From Multifurca ochricompacta (lineage: Eukaryota; Basidiomycota; Agaricomycetes; Russulales; Russulaceae): a stretch of 47,439 bases of DNA. The notes beneath the pieces are model-generated. The model saw nothing but the letters and a program-made list of their open reading frames with translations. It made no database searches and was not told where the DNA came from. Each line of letters starts with the position of its first letter. Position 1 is the first letter of the stretch. A program made the translations under genes and the position numbers. The DNA lies in contig WTXG01000269.1 of NCBI GenBank assembly GCA_022496185.1, positions 1 through 47,439 of the forward strand, read 5' to 3'. This document shows, piece after piece, positions 21,948 to 33,214 of this stretch.

Positions 21948-22495
21948 TGAAGTGGGTCTGTTACCTGTAGGGCAGCATTGACCTCAGTTGTTGTAGTTTG
22001 TAGCTGGGAGAGTGTGAGGAGTGGGATGGAGGTGGGGTCTGAGGCCCCATCTCTATGTTTTGTGGCAGTAGCTAGGGCAGCCATCCACGTCAGGTGATGG
22101 ATGGCGGTGGTTTATTCAGTGGGGGGGGGGGGGGGGTAAAAAACTATGATTGTGGACAGTTTATGGAGTGTATCTAGTAACTCTAAGAGCCAGCAGTGCG
22201 AGCGATCCGAGGGGAAAGCTCAAGCAGATGGCGGTGATCGGAGAAGAAGGATGCACAACCGTCCTTAGGTGATACCCTAGATGCAGTATATAAACTAGAT
22301 ATTTTTTAAACAAATCCCACGGGTGATGCCAATAAATAAATACAATGTCCAATCATATGCCTCCCCACGAAGTGATATACTATCAAACAAAAAAGCATCT
22401 ATATAAATTTCGTGACATAGGATGTGAATAGGTGAAGCCGAAGGCTCTTACCCAAACGTATTGAGGTACTTACCGCGAGCAAAAGCTTTCCTCCA
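21948..22495. other. intergenic with a 16-G tract
   Basis: No gene is seen. An uninterrupted run of 16 G lies at 22121-22136. 22140-22495 is the 3' flank of the CHAT gene. Confidence 0.5.
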
Positions 22496-25400
22496 TCACG
22501 CACCGTAATGGACAAAGTTCACCCACCGCTCCAGAGTCATCCCTTTCTTTCTCCTCATCTTCCGCGTTGCATCACGAAGCGCCCTTGCAGACCTCAAGTG
22601 ATAAGGTACCCCTTGTCCATTCCCAGAGAACATAGACTTGTAGAAATTCTCTGCAAGTTCACGCCCATCTATGTCCGCCATCTCCCACATCGTCCCCACC
22701 ACACTTCGAAACCCACAGTATTGCACTGCCGCGGTAAGATGAAGTCCCTCGTCAGCAATACTTTCGTCTGTCAATTCCGCAGTGTGACATGCAGCAAGGA
22801 ATGCAAATTCAGCAGCAGGCAGTCGAGAGCGCACGATGTCGAGTAGAGTAAGGCGCTCATCTTCGTACAGCTTGAATGAAGCATCGAATGGTTTTCCGGT
22901 CTCGAGTGTTCCATGACAAACAAAATGTGCAAATCCGTGATGCCGGAGTCCCTCTACCACAGCAGCCGGTGTCGCATTCTTCCCACTAAGGGTCGACACC
23001 GGCAGCCGCGTATTGAGAGACTGTATGACCTCCATCTCTCCTAAGGCGCCTGGTAAGGATGCATCTGGATGCGCCACGAGAAGCAACGAAGGATGGTAGG
23101 ACGTTTTTGAACTGGGTTTTCGAGATTCAATGAGTGCAGAGAGCGTTGGGGTATATGAAGGGATATACAGATCCGAAAAGTATCGTTTGACACCATCATT
23201 AGATGGGATCGGGCCCATTGCATGAAGGGGAAGAGAGCAGAAAACGGACGTCGGACACCACCAAATTCGCGATTGTTCTGGTATGCCAAAAGCGCGTAGT
23301 CTGTCGATGACTGGTCTGCCGACAAGTTTGTAAAGGCCCTCGAGTACGGAACGTAAAGCGCGTCCGTAGCTCTCTGAGTCGAGACCCTCCTTTCGTGCGA
23401 CCACTAGGCGATCTCTTAGTTTATTTGCACGCTCGTAGAAATCATTAGTTGTAGGGATAAGGGAAGGAAGAGTGTCTTGAAAGAGTATGAGGATATCGGA
23501 ACGCCACTCGTTATGGTTGATAATAATGACCGGCCCATGTGAAGCAGCAAAACGAATACTTTGGAATGACGGCGTCTTCAGAAAGTTCCCAAACCCTGGT
23601 AATTCTTGGATCTGCGACACGAGCACATCTCGCTCCTCCAGAAGCTCCTGTTGCTTGACCACCAGATGACCGAATGGGTCCATCCCGTCACCAAGTTGTG
23701 ATCCACCATCGCCGATCTCTATAATCCCACTTGGCGTGACGGACATGGCGAGTGACTCAAGATTTCTATTAATTGCTGCAAGTTTCTCTGCTAAAGGTGA
23801 ATTGACACCAGAAAGTTGATCCATTGAATTGCGAAGACCACGCATTTCGGACCATAGTAAGGCCCTCCCTCGTTCTAGAGTCTCAATAGCCTGACTGAAT
23901 TGACCCATGTCGACCTGGTAAGACGCGTAGTCCAGCGGCATCTTGTCACCGACCCCTCGCATTGCGACAAGTAGAGAATGTTGCATTTGTAAGGTCGGCG
24001 CGGAGACAAATGAGCTCTGTATTAATGACATGGCCTTCTCATATGCAACAGAGACAGACGGGTGCCTGGCCGATCGTGCAATGGATGCCCAGAAACATGA
24101 CAAATCAAATCGGTCAGATACCTTCGCGAATCTGTCATTGACACCAAAAAGAATTAGCTCAATGATATCATCCAAATCCTGTTTGTGACCAAGTAATTTA
24201 ATGCGTTTGGATAAAGACGCAACAAGCTGTTGAATCACTTTGAAGCGGAATGGCTGCGCGCTTTGCATTTCGAGAACACCACGATGCACGGTGATAGACT
24301 CGTCAAGGTACTCCATTTTATTTGAACACTTAAATGCCTTGTAGAGGTCAAAGCCCAAAAAGAGTGCCGGTTCGAATCCAAATGGATGACTCGTGTCAGC
24401 TGATGCAAGTAGTACCCGGCGGCACTTGATCACCTCTTCAAGGTCTATGATATCGTTGGTACGAGAAAACTTGGTCCTATACCAATCTGCAAGATGTTGG
24501 AGGTACACGTTGTACTTGGAGGACCTTGGCGGAGTCTCGGAGATCAGTTTTCGAAGATTTTGAATTTTCTCCTCTACCACCGCCATTGGATACGCCGCCC
24601 GGACAGCTTCCACATTGTCAATATCTTCTCCAAATGTACCATGAGCTGAGGACGATGCAAGGTTGACCATTTCGGAAGTATAAGAATGCGCCTCTTGAAG
24701 TGCTTCCGTGAGACCAAAGTTATTGAAGCGCTCCTTAGCGAGGATTGCCATCCCGTGTGTAAAACTATGCCGAAGGTCACTGTCGAGAGAAGAAGAGCTG
24801 AGTAAGGCACGAAGACGGGAATTGGCCTCCTCTAAATATTGGGGGTTTGGATAGATGCTAGCCCGTAGGCGTGCAAGTGTTGTAGCCATCACTGAAGCAA
24901 TGGCCTGAGATGCACCAGTGCTCTCTCCCGGGGGGTTGGAGGCAATGACACTCTCTAGGAGGGTCATTGCTTCATCGTAATCGCCATTTGAATAATTTGT
25001 TCCGTATCGAATCACAAGGGAAGCAGCCAGTCCGAGAAGAACTAGATGAAAGCCTGGCGGGAAGAGCTTCAGTGCGTCCCGAAGGCATTGAATGACTCCA
25101 TCTAACGGCTGTACTTGCTTCCCTTGACGAAATTTGCGTAAAACGGCATGGACCAAGGCGGTAATGGCGTCAGTTGGATAGTTTGCTGAGCTGTGACAGG
25201 TGAGAAGTTCTTGGCAGAGGATCACCATCTCCTCAATATCCCGCGTCCCACCTGCTTCCAGCTCAACTTGAATACCCAATGCCTGAACAAGCGATGTTGT
25301 GACGACTTTGTGCGGGACCTCAAAGGTATCAAGGGGTAGTCCTCGGAGATGACGAAGATATTCAACCGCACACTTGGCATCTTCAGGTAGCTTGAACTTC

Positions 25401-25759
25401 TCGGAACGACGAATAAGGGAAAGTATGAGTTGAAAGAAGACTTGAACCACATTTAGGTAGAATCCCCAGGAAGGTGGAAGAAAGATCGCTTCAGTGAAAT
25501 GAACAATAGATTTGTCAAGATCTTCCTTCTGTTCTGATAGCAGATAGCGTTCGAATCGCAATATAGCCAGAAGGTGGATGCAGGCAGTGTAAACGGGATG
25601 AGATCGAGGGATCCTTGAGAAATCACGCTGACAAGAAGTGATCATTTGGTCGAGTTCCATAATAGAGACTGCGAATAAGGAAAAATTAATTACTGATGAT
25701 GAAAGGGCATATGCTTGGGAACGAGGTGACTAAGTTGTGCACTTACGTCCTTGGGCCAT
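22496..25759 (-). CDS. TPR-CHAT caspase-like protease, 2 exons, intact
   Basis: A 13-nt first exon (25747-25759, MAQG) joins in frame over a 78-bp GT-AG intron to a long exon (22496-25668), giving 3186 nt, 1061 aa. Residues about 1-620 are helical repeats of tetratricopeptide character (for example YASYQVDMGQFSQAIETLERGRALLWSEMRGL). The C-terminal third, about 730-1060, is a CHAT domain: catalytic His in FAHFVCHGTLE (about 923) and Cys in AFLAACHTAEL (about 965), followed by EGLHLTAAVQYCGFRSVVGTMW, typical of the family. CHAT peptidases are caspase-related (clan CD) and are paired with TPR sensors in fungi; some bacterial relatives are activated by partner proteins. The substrate here is unknown; a role in programmed cell death or non-self response is inference. 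No stop or frameshift is seen across 3 kb. A copia solo LTR ends 113 bp upstream of the start and may affect expression. An ATG at 25660 is an alternative start. Confidence 0.92.
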
Positions 25760-25871
25760 GTTTTATTCAATGCACAGGAATCACGGTAACCGCAGGTCCT
25801 CTGTTAATGAATTGAGAGAGTGAATAGCAAAAATGGTTGCGGGTGCTGGAGAACGGTGAAGACCACGGCTA

Positions 25872-26158
25872 TGTAGTGAGCTATAAATGCGTAGCTCAGT
25901 CTTTGGGATAGAAAGACTATGTAATTTGTTAATACCTATAAATGCGTAGCTACACAAATGAATCAGTGAAGGGATAATGGAGCTGTAACACAGAAAGTAC
26001 TGACCTCAGTCTTTGGGATAGAAAGATTGAGGTTTCCAACTACGCTACTGAGTCTTTATGATAAAGAAAATTTGCACGACCGAATATTGGGTGATAATCG
26101 GATCCGGGCCGCCATCTCCGGTATCAATTGGTTGCGTGCTATGGCAGCACTTCCAACA
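25872..26158 (-). mobile_element. Ty1/copia solo LTR with 5-bp duplication
   Basis: 287 bp; on the minus strand it starts TGTTGGAAGTG and ends GCTCACTACA, matching the LTR at 4631-4935. Perfect target-site duplication GGCTA (25867-25871 and 26159-26163). Because it lies just upstream of the CHAT gene and in the same orientation, its promoter could drive transcription into that gene; there is no direct evidence. Confidence 0.93.
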
Positions 26159-26277
26159 GGCTATAATACATGTTTTATAGAGCATGAGGACGAGGCAACG
26201 ACAACGAGGCAATGCAAGGTGGCTGTTCCCCGGCCTGTCAACCCAGTACCATTTGCTTGACTTTGAGCTTTGGTGGA

Positions 26278-26622
26278 TGTCGGAAACGGATCAAAATGGC
26301 CAACTCGGATCAATCGCTAAGTGTGCGGTACTAACAAGCGAGTTATGTGTTGTGTAACAGCACGCGGACTGCATTTCACCTTCCTGTGAATACTTTGATA
26401 CCTTACTTGATTAGACACAATCCTTCACTGTCTTGGTTACTATAAGCACACTCGTTTACAGTATTTAAAGGATGCTTTTACTGTACAGTTCACTTCAGTT
26501 CTGACCAACATAACTGAAGTGAGTATTTTGTTATCTTATCTTTACCTATGTAGCTAACATGTACCAGTTATAACTACCATTCTAGGTAGTTTGGATTATC
26601 TAACCTCAGGCTGCGTTCATTA
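26278..26622 (+). mobile_element. solo LTR, hairpin family L2, copy B
   Basis: 345 bp from TGTCGGAAACGG to GCGTTCATTA, with a perfect 5-bp duplication GTGGA (26273-26277 and 26623-26627). It contains TATTTAAAGGATG near 26461 and the inverted pair CACTTCAGTT/AACTGAAGTG at about 26491-26521. The last bases read TA where copy A has CA, compatible with a C-to-T change. Confidence 0.87.
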
Positions 26623-26649
26623 GTGGATCTTGCGATCGTCGGTGTACTC

Positions 26650-26715
26650 GCAGAATGGATCCAATCCGCGGTGAGTGCGAGGCAAAGTGTGTCCCCAAAA
26701 GGAGAGAGGCAGGGT
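26650..26715 (-). repeat. fragment of the 0.6-kb TG...CA repeat (R6)
   Basis: Contains ATGGATCCAATCCGCGGTGAGTGCG (as two blocks) and AGGCAAAGTGTG...GGAGAGAGG, which match the 3' ends of copies R2 and R4 on the minus strand. The rest of the repeat is absent, replaced by L2 LTR sequence on both sides. Confidence 0.6.
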
Positions 26716-26763
26716 GTGCCAGCAAGTAGTTAAACAAAAACTGATGTGGACTTTTAATCATTC

Positions 26764-27012
26764 ACATACTCACTTCAGTTATGATGGTCGGAACTGAAGT
26801 GAACTATACACTAAAGGCATCCTTTGAATACTGTAAATGAGTGTGCTTATAGTAACCAAGACAGTAAAGGATTGTGTCTAATCAACCAAGGTATCAAAGC
26901 ATTCATAGGAAAGTAAAATGCAGCCCAAGTGCTGCTGCACAGCACACAACTTGCCCATCAGTACTGCACACTTAGCAATTGATCCGAGTTGACCATGGAT
27001 CCATTTCCAACA
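26764..27012 (-). repeat. solo LTR, hairpin family L2, copy C (3'-truncated)
   Basis: On the minus strand it starts TGTTGGAAATGG at 27012 and carries the box near the inverted pair ACTTCAGTT/AACTGAAGT (about 26770-26800). Similarity is lost soon after GAGTATG, so the 3' quarter is missing or highly diverged. It faces copy B across about 140 bp. Confidence 0.75.
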
Positions 27013-27147
27013 GTAACACTATGTCCTAATTCAAGTATTACATTACTGTATGTAAATACACACAAGCGCACTCATTCTGTGCCCTAGTTACAGCACAAGA
27101 CAAGAGGGATCTCCAGCCCATAGATTATTGAGTCATAAGTAGGAGAG

Positions 27148-30100
27148 CTATGAAAGGGGTAATGTAGGCTTCCGGGATCGGGATTGGGAGATAACTGCTA
27201 ACACCCTATCCAGGAACTTCTGGCGCTCACCAAAAAGCCAGAGACGGGCAGTTCTAAGCTCCCGCACTGCCTTGTCTATATGTGAACCTTTCTCTCCTTC
27301 GAGCATGTTGCGTAGTAGTACCAGGAGCTCGTCAGTGATGTAAGATGGATAAGAGTAATTGGAAAAGACGCCACGGTCTTTCGCAGCTATGTCGCAGACG
27401 AGATTGAGGAGAACTTGCTGCGTCCCAAGCGAATACTTGTATTTCTCCCAGTCGGCTACGATGGCCTTGAATGTGCCTATATAGAATGCTGTGTATGACT
27501 CCTTTACCGAGGATGTCGACAACAATTGTCTGAGAGCTAGGAAAAAGATTTCAATAGTAAATCCAAGTCCACTGCCGTGGCGTAGGTCTTGCAGACGCCA
27601 TAGCTGTCGTTCCATCAGGTGCCCGACCAACTTCGGGCGCGCAGGGACCTTCTCCAGGGGCTTCAGACTCTCGATTGTTTCCCAGTACTGTTCTATGTTC
27701 CGCTCCTCCATGATATCACGTAATTTGGGTCCAATTAAACACAAGCTTTGGAGTCGCTGTCGCAAGAGTATTAATTGTGGTTTGACAGATGCCGTAAACA
27801 ACACAAGTGCTTGACTCAAAGGGACAGGCTCTGCGTGAGGCGCATCGAACTGGACACCGGGCAACTGCCCAGGCAGTGTGTGGGTGACGCGATCCACCCC
27901 ATGCTGGAAATCGGTGATCCACTTGTCGATATCTTGCATTCGTTCAGCATCGATTCCGATGCGTTCCAACTCGGAAATTTGAGATTCGTGGTTGTGCAAG
28001 ACTTCTTTGACTTGCTCTTCTGTCAAGCTTGCTTCCCGGCGATATAATAAAGCCACATACAACTCCCTCAAACACTTCCATGCTTTTCCGAAATTTTCGT
28101 CGATCTTCTGAGAGTTCTTCAGCGCCCTTTCATCCACGGTACCGTCTTCAGTTCGAAACAGTGCAAGAGACATCACCGCCCATGTCGCATGCATCATCAG
28201 TCGTTCGTCATTCAGCGTCCGTCTAATGGCAACAATTGAGAGGCACGTCCAGCGTATGACGAATGACTGGTCCGATCCCGACGTCAATGTTTCGCGTGTC
28301 TTTTCGATACTACCGATGTCACTGAGTAGTTTTACTATATCTCCAAACCAGCCCAGTTCAGCGTTGGCATAGAAAACAAGCGATGCTGCGGTCTCGACGC
28401 ACGCACGAGTACGCCTACGCCATGATTCCTCGCTCGAGAAATGGCCGTGGTTCTTGCAAGTCTCGAATAAGTGCCCAACACGATTGCTAAGCTCATGGAC
28501 AATGCTCTCTTTGTTCGTGAAAGCGAGGACAAGTGGTGGATGAGCCTCAGGAGGATCTAGTGCTGTTTGGAAGGCATTCGTGTCAGAAGGGAGATCCCTT
28601 ACGGCACGTACCGCTGCCAGACGCGCAATGGGACCAAAAAGGCTATGAAGGGCATTCATACGTGGCGAGGGTGGGGTAAGAGATGGTATAGGAACAGATA
28701 GGTCAACACTCGTGTGTAGCTCCGCCGCAGGTTGATTCCAGTTTCTGTTTGCATGTCCACCTCCAGAGACCTTCTTCCACAATCCCACACCCCAATTCGT
28801 ATTAAAAGAACCAGGGATAGCCATAGCAAACGATTCCATCTCGGCATCTTCTGTCAGATTGTTGACCAACCACCGAATTGCTCGCTCGTCACGACCCCTG
28901 CGCTCCTCTGTCTCTTCCATTGCAAGTTGCATCTGCCCCTCCGCCATGTTCGAGCTCACATGCTTCAGCACTCCAGAGGAGCCCCGGCCCTTGAACTTCC
29001 GCCCATGTATCTTCTGGATTAGATACCAAATAAGGCCCGAGAACGAGTTTTGATATGGTGACTGCGGGTGCATGACCGGCGCAAACATTGTGAAGATGTA
29101 GAGAAAGCCGCTGACGGCGATGGGAACAACTGTACTGATACCAACCGTCGTGTTGATTATCAATACGAAGTCGCATAAGCCGACAAAGAATAAGAAAAGG
29201 GAGACGTGGACAAGGCCAGGTACAGCCTCGGCAACCACAGGCATATACCAGCCCTCGGACCCATCGTATAGATACTGCCGAAGTCTTGCACTTTTCAAAG
29301 GATGAGTGTATCTCTGGAATACGTGCATATAATTCCGAACCCATTGTTGGACGAGTGTTGCGAGGAGCGCTGCGGAAAGGCCGAAGACGAGAGCCATGAA
29401 CCAGAATACATTAACACGGACGTCAGATGGTGAAGGGGTGAAAGCAGGAAAAGGTGGCGGTAGAGTAGAAGGTATGACAATCTGCGGTGCGATTGAGGAA
29501 ATCTGCTGAGAAATATGGACTAGAATTGCGATATTTTGTTGCTGGTAGTAGACCATTTGTTGCGCGGGGCTTACTTGGAGATTCTGAATGCTATTGATAA
29601 TAAATGAAGTGAGAGTGGCGGAAAATAAACCAGCCTGCGTAAATGGCACATTGTCATGTTCGTATCCGTGATACAGAGGCATGAACGCACAAATATTAGA
29701 ACACCATCCATATCATCTTTCAATGTTTGAATCCGAGCTTGATCATGACTCTTAGCCTCTTTTCCGTACAAAGTCCACAGTGCGTTGGCGCTGTCATCAA
29801 AATCCCCTATCATACGCAATTGCTGGGGACCTTGTCCAGAATTCTCGACACTAACTCGCTCATCGCGAGGTGAGTTTAACCTGGTAGCTGTCCGTTGACA
29901 CTTCGTCAGATCATCGAAATTTCTACGGTTGCAAGGAAGATACAGACAGGGGTCGGAATGTGCCTTGTGGTGAGTCGGAGCCAGCGTGTTCCTTGCACCT
30001 CCTTAAATATGAGTTGGTTCGTCTAGCTGGGGACAGAGAAAAGGCAACAGAGCACGCACCTAGAACCGGCGTGGCGACTTCAGTTGCTCGAGCTTCGAGG

Positions 30101-30180
30101 TCCGTTTCTACAATGTTGATTGTCGGCACTTGGCCCGAGGGGCTAAGTTCGTCCTTGGTCCCAGACTGAAGGCCGTTCAT
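27148..30180 (-). CDS. DUF6535 membrane protein, 3 exons
   Basis: Proposed exons 30060-30180, 29691-30001 and 27148-29634 sum to 2919 nt (972 aa) with consistent phases; introns are 58 and 56 bp, GT-AG. The second junction is well supported because it rebuilds the DUF6535 signature: DDMDGVLIF directly before AGLFSATLTSFII. The first exon is less certain. After the signature come membrane segments NVFWFMALVFGLSAALLATL, GLVHVSLFLFFVGLCDFVLI and VPIAVSGFLYIFTMFAPV, with the family motif QQWVRNY between. The remaining 600 residues are soluble and helical, without a recognised domain. DUF6535 proteins are an expanded, uncharacterised Agaricomycete family. The function is unknown; membrane anchoring of a cytosolic helical sensor is a guess. 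The ATG at 29682 lies inside the second intron and is not the start. Confidence 0.85.
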
Positions 30181-30805
30181 TTCATTTTTCTCCCCGCCCC
30201 TGACACAGACGTAAGTAAGTACCTCATATTCAAGATGTCGTTACAATGGGAATGGTGGGCGTACGCAGTACCAGAGCCTGCGAGACGATTGGCTGGGCTT
30301 CGATGTCTATTTCGGAATCTGCACATTCGGACATCACTATCAAGACTGAGGGTGAACAAGAGAAGGTAGGCAAGGGAAATTTATTGAAAGATGCGAACGT
30401 GGTGTGGTTGATATGCCAACTGCTGTAGCGCCGTAGCGTGTTGGTGTCGTGAGAAGAATGAAATTGTCAATGAATGACAAGAGTGACGAGCGTCTGCTTC
30501 AGACGTGATGTAGCGATTTCAAGAGGCGTTATTCAACAAGAAATGGGCCCACCGATGATTACTCGGAGGCACGCGATCCAGGAGTCAGATGGGTTGTCGT
30601 GGGTGTCGAAGTGTGGGCTATCCAAACTGGCAATTGCCAGAGTCAGGGAGCCTGAGAGGTACTCTGTACTATGTCAGGTTATAACCGTGGGCCCACAGAC
30701 TCTATGACAGCCTTTGAGCACGCTGTTTAGATAGCGAGCTTCACGCAGGTGAGGGTTTACTGTTTACCGTTGGTTCTTTTCTTGCGAGATTGGCGACACG
30801 AGCTA
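30181..30805. other. 5' flank of the DUF6535 gene, no other gene seen
   Basis: Short frames without features; likely promoter region for the minus-strand DUF6535 gene. Confidence 0.35.
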
Positions 30806-30995
30806 AAAAGCGTAGCTATACAAAAAATCAGTAGAAGAAGGATGTAGCTATAATGACAAGAATACTAACCTCAGTCTTTTGGTTTTTGGACAGAAAGACT
30901 GAGTTTCCTCACTACGCAACTGAGTCTACTTTATTTCAAACTATGCAAAATTGGCGTTGACGGTGATCAACTCCGGGCCGCCATCTCACCTGGCC
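30806..30995 (-). repeat. decayed Ty1/copia LTR
   Basis: Aligns by eye with the copia LTRs at 4631 and 25872: AGCGTAGCTATACAAA, then CTAACCTCAGTCTTTTG...GAAAGACTGAG, ACTACGCAACTGAGTCT and CCGGGCCGCCATCTC, with many substitutions. It is clearly older than the other copies and was later followed by the LINE insertion to its right. Confidence 0.7.
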
Positions 30996-31021
30996 ATAAT
31001 CGTTAGGTCACCTGCTGTGTT

Positions 31022-32216
31022 ACCACCTGCAAGGAGAGCTCGGGCGAAACCACGAACCATTGGACCCGTGGCACCGGGGGTGTTAAGGCCGAAGTCGACC
31101 TCTTCGCCCTCCGCCGCACACTCCAGTGGCTTGCCTCCTTCTATGAGGGCCGCCCCATGGCCCCGCGCCTCTTCATTACGGCTCCGTCAAGCTCTACATT
31201 GGCAGGACTCTGAACGCGTGACCCGAGACGCTTCACGGGTGACTTTGTCTTATTTCACAAAGCACTGGCTAAGCTCCTTGCAGATCACCCCTCCCTGGAC
31301 GTCACTTTCATGTGGTGCCCTCCTTCTCCGCGATACCGTGCCTCTTCGCTGGCCCCCAAGGCTGCTGATCGCGCCCGTCGCCTGCACAATCTGGGCAACC
31401 TTGATGAGCCCCCCTCCCCTCTTCAATGGCGAGTGTTGTCCCGTCTCCGCGCCTATGAGAACTGGTGCGCGGAGTGGCTGCGCTCCCGCTCCCTCGATGC
31501 TGAGTCTCAGGCTGGTTACAAGGCCTACAACATCTCCATCCAGGGTCCTCCCACTGGCGGTAACCACCCCCTTTGGACGGCGGCTACTGCCAAATGCAAA
31601 GACAACCCGTTCACCTGCCACACGGTCTCCACCGCTTTTCAGCTGGCCACTGGCCACGCCTTCATCGCGGAGTACCACGAACGGTTCTTCTCGTCCTGCC
31701 CGGAGGCTGACCGCCTCTGCCATTGCGACGGTGTCACCCCAGCGACCTTCCCACACGTCGCACTAGATTGTCCATTACACGCCCAAGTTTGGACGGAATG
31801 CGACATGGACCCTGGCTCACTGTTTGACAAGCTCACCTGGCTGCAGATTTTCAATAATCGCGCCAGAGTCACTCAGCTTCTGGAGTTCATCCAGAATTCG
31901 GGGGCTTTCTTCAAGCCCATCCATGCCCACAGGCCTCGCGAACCCCCTTGAGGGTCTCCCTTGGTTTTGGACTTAGTAAGGATTTTCTTTTACTTTGAAC
32001 AGTCTCTTTCTCGGACGGCCACTCCATGTACATTCTCCCTTAGGTTTTTCTCTTAGAGTTTTCCACCTAGCATGTCCCTGTAGACACAGCATCTCCTGTA
32101 CATCTCCCACAGTAGTTACATTGTACCCTGATGTAGCCGCGCGATTGGGCTGAGTCCCGCAAGCGCGTCAATAAAGTCGAGTTCAAAAAAAAAAAAAAAA
32201 AAAACCACCTGCAAGG
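31022..32216 (+). mobile_element. 5'-truncated Tad-like LINE with 13-bp duplication and poly-A
   Basis: ACCACCTGCAAGG is present at 31022-31034 and 32204-32216. Between them lies a 1169-bp LINE 3' end that finishes with CAATAAAGTCGAGTTC and a poly-A of about 19. It is the same family as the short copies at 19599 and 12525. The GC-rich coding part contrasts with its AT-rich surroundings. Confidence 0.93.
31071..31951 (+). pseudogene. LINE ORF2 C-terminus (RNase H-like and zinc-finger region)
   Basis: One reading frame from about 31071 to the TGA before 31952, interrupted by a single in-frame TGA at 31211-31213. The first part resembles the RNase H region of Tad/I-type LINEs (GDFVLFHKALAKLLADHP, FMWCPPSP). 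The end has a Cys/His cluster (CHCDG...FPHVALDCP) like the C-terminal knuckle of these proteins. Endonuclease and reverse transcriptase were lost by 5' truncation at insertion, so the piece cannot move by itself. Confidence 0.85.
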
Positions 32217-32361
32217 CCATACACGCGGTACTACACTGCATTGCACACACGAAACACATTTCCCTGGGTCCGTTTGATACTCTCTTCCCAGTTTTTGCCA
32301 CCAATTTCCTACGGGTTCTATGGCCCCTTGTTACACCATCAAGGTGCAAAATACGCCCATC

Positions 32362-32744
32362 ACTCTTTACCTATAGTTCCTGCTGCTCCCTAATTGGATC
32401 CGGTCTCTCATGAGCAGAACTAGCATATACAACACCTAGATACTAGACACCTCGAGTCTTAGACTTGAGCTCCTGTGTATTTCAGTATCCAGTTAAACCG
32501 TGTTACCCCCTTTTCTTTCTCTGGGTTGTCCTGCGAACAACCTCAGATGTCTAAACTGCTAAACATCTCCCTTGGAGCTCCCGAACCACGACCTCCGACC
32601 TCGCACGCGATACGGCCTGCCGACCGTAACATTAGCTCGAGTCTAAGACTCGAGGTGTCTAGTATCTAGGTGTTATATATGGTAGGACTGCTTGTGAGAG
32701 ACTGGATCCAATTAGGGAGCAGTGGGAACTATACGAAAAGAGGG
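32362..32744. mobile_element. foldback/MITE-like element with ~105-bp inverted arms
   Basis: Left arm about 32362-32471 and right arm about 32634-32744 are inverse complements. The inner 41 bp (32431-32471 versus 32634-32674, starting AACACCTAGATACTAGACACC as two blocks) differ at one position; the outer part (CTGCTCCCTAATTGGATCC) is a little less conserved. Each arm also contains its own small palindrome CTCGAGTC...GACTCGAG. The loop, about 160 bp, has no coding capacity. No clear target duplication was found. The class (foldback or MITE) is inferred from structure alone. Confidence 0.8.
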
Positions 32745-32754
32745 ATGGAAGCTC

Positions 32755-32926
32755 CTTCCCGCTCCGGGCACTTTCTACAGATGCTTTGGGACAGTACGCC
32801 GAGCAGACGGGAACCCACCTGGACCAAGATCTGCTCGCCAGAAGGCTCGAAAGTTGCAACTCACCTGACTCTGTATTTTCCGTAATTCAGGAGCTGGCGC
32901 AGGATTTCAAGAGATTTAGAGAATGG
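32755..32926 (+). pseudogene. Goodbye-domain fragment (NLR relic, 5' part)
   Basis: A frame without a start codon reads FPLRALSTDALGQYAEQTG, then LARRLESCNSPDSVFSVIQ and ELAQDFKRFRE, closely parallel to residues 10-75 of the Goodbye domain in the NLR at 8409 (ETALNEFEKRAN...LIHCQDADSVISIL...NKFNKFRGE). It stops at a TAG (32927-32929) that already belongs to LTR sequence. So an NLR-type gene was cut here. The rest of the Goodbye domain and the entire NACHT part are missing. Confidence 0.75.
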
Positions 32927-33214
32927 TAGTGAGAACTAGTGTGGGTTAGGTAAAGATATGATAACTAGATACTCACTTCAGTTTAGTTAGTCTAAACTGA
33001 AGTGAACTGCACAGCAAATTTGTCCTTAAATACTGTAAAGGAGTGTGTTATAGTAACCAAAGCAATGAAGGATTGTGTCTAGTCAGCTAAGCTAGTGAAG
33101 CATTCACAGAAAAGTAAAACAAAGTCCAAAACTGCACAGCTCGTCCATCAGCAGTGCACGAGTTAGCGATGATCGGTCGTTATTGATCTGTTTGCCACTG
33201 ATCCGCTTCCGACA
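32921..33214 (-). repeat. solo LTR, hairpin family L2, copy D (3'-truncated)
   Basis: On the minus strand it starts TGTCGGAAGCGG at 33214 and runs through a TATAGTAACC-region, the inverted pair ACTTCAGTTTA/TAAACTGAAGT (about 32976-33001) and TATCTTTACCTA to ACTACCATTCT near 32921, where copy B continues but this one ends. The missing final 30-odd bases mark a deletion junction directly against the Goodbye fragment. Confidence 0.8.

Noticed and set aside
29641..29682. ATG at 29682 as the start of the DUF6535 protein
   Set aside because: The codons from there to 29635 lie in an intron; splicing 29691 to 29634 rebuilds the conserved LIFAGLFSA motif.
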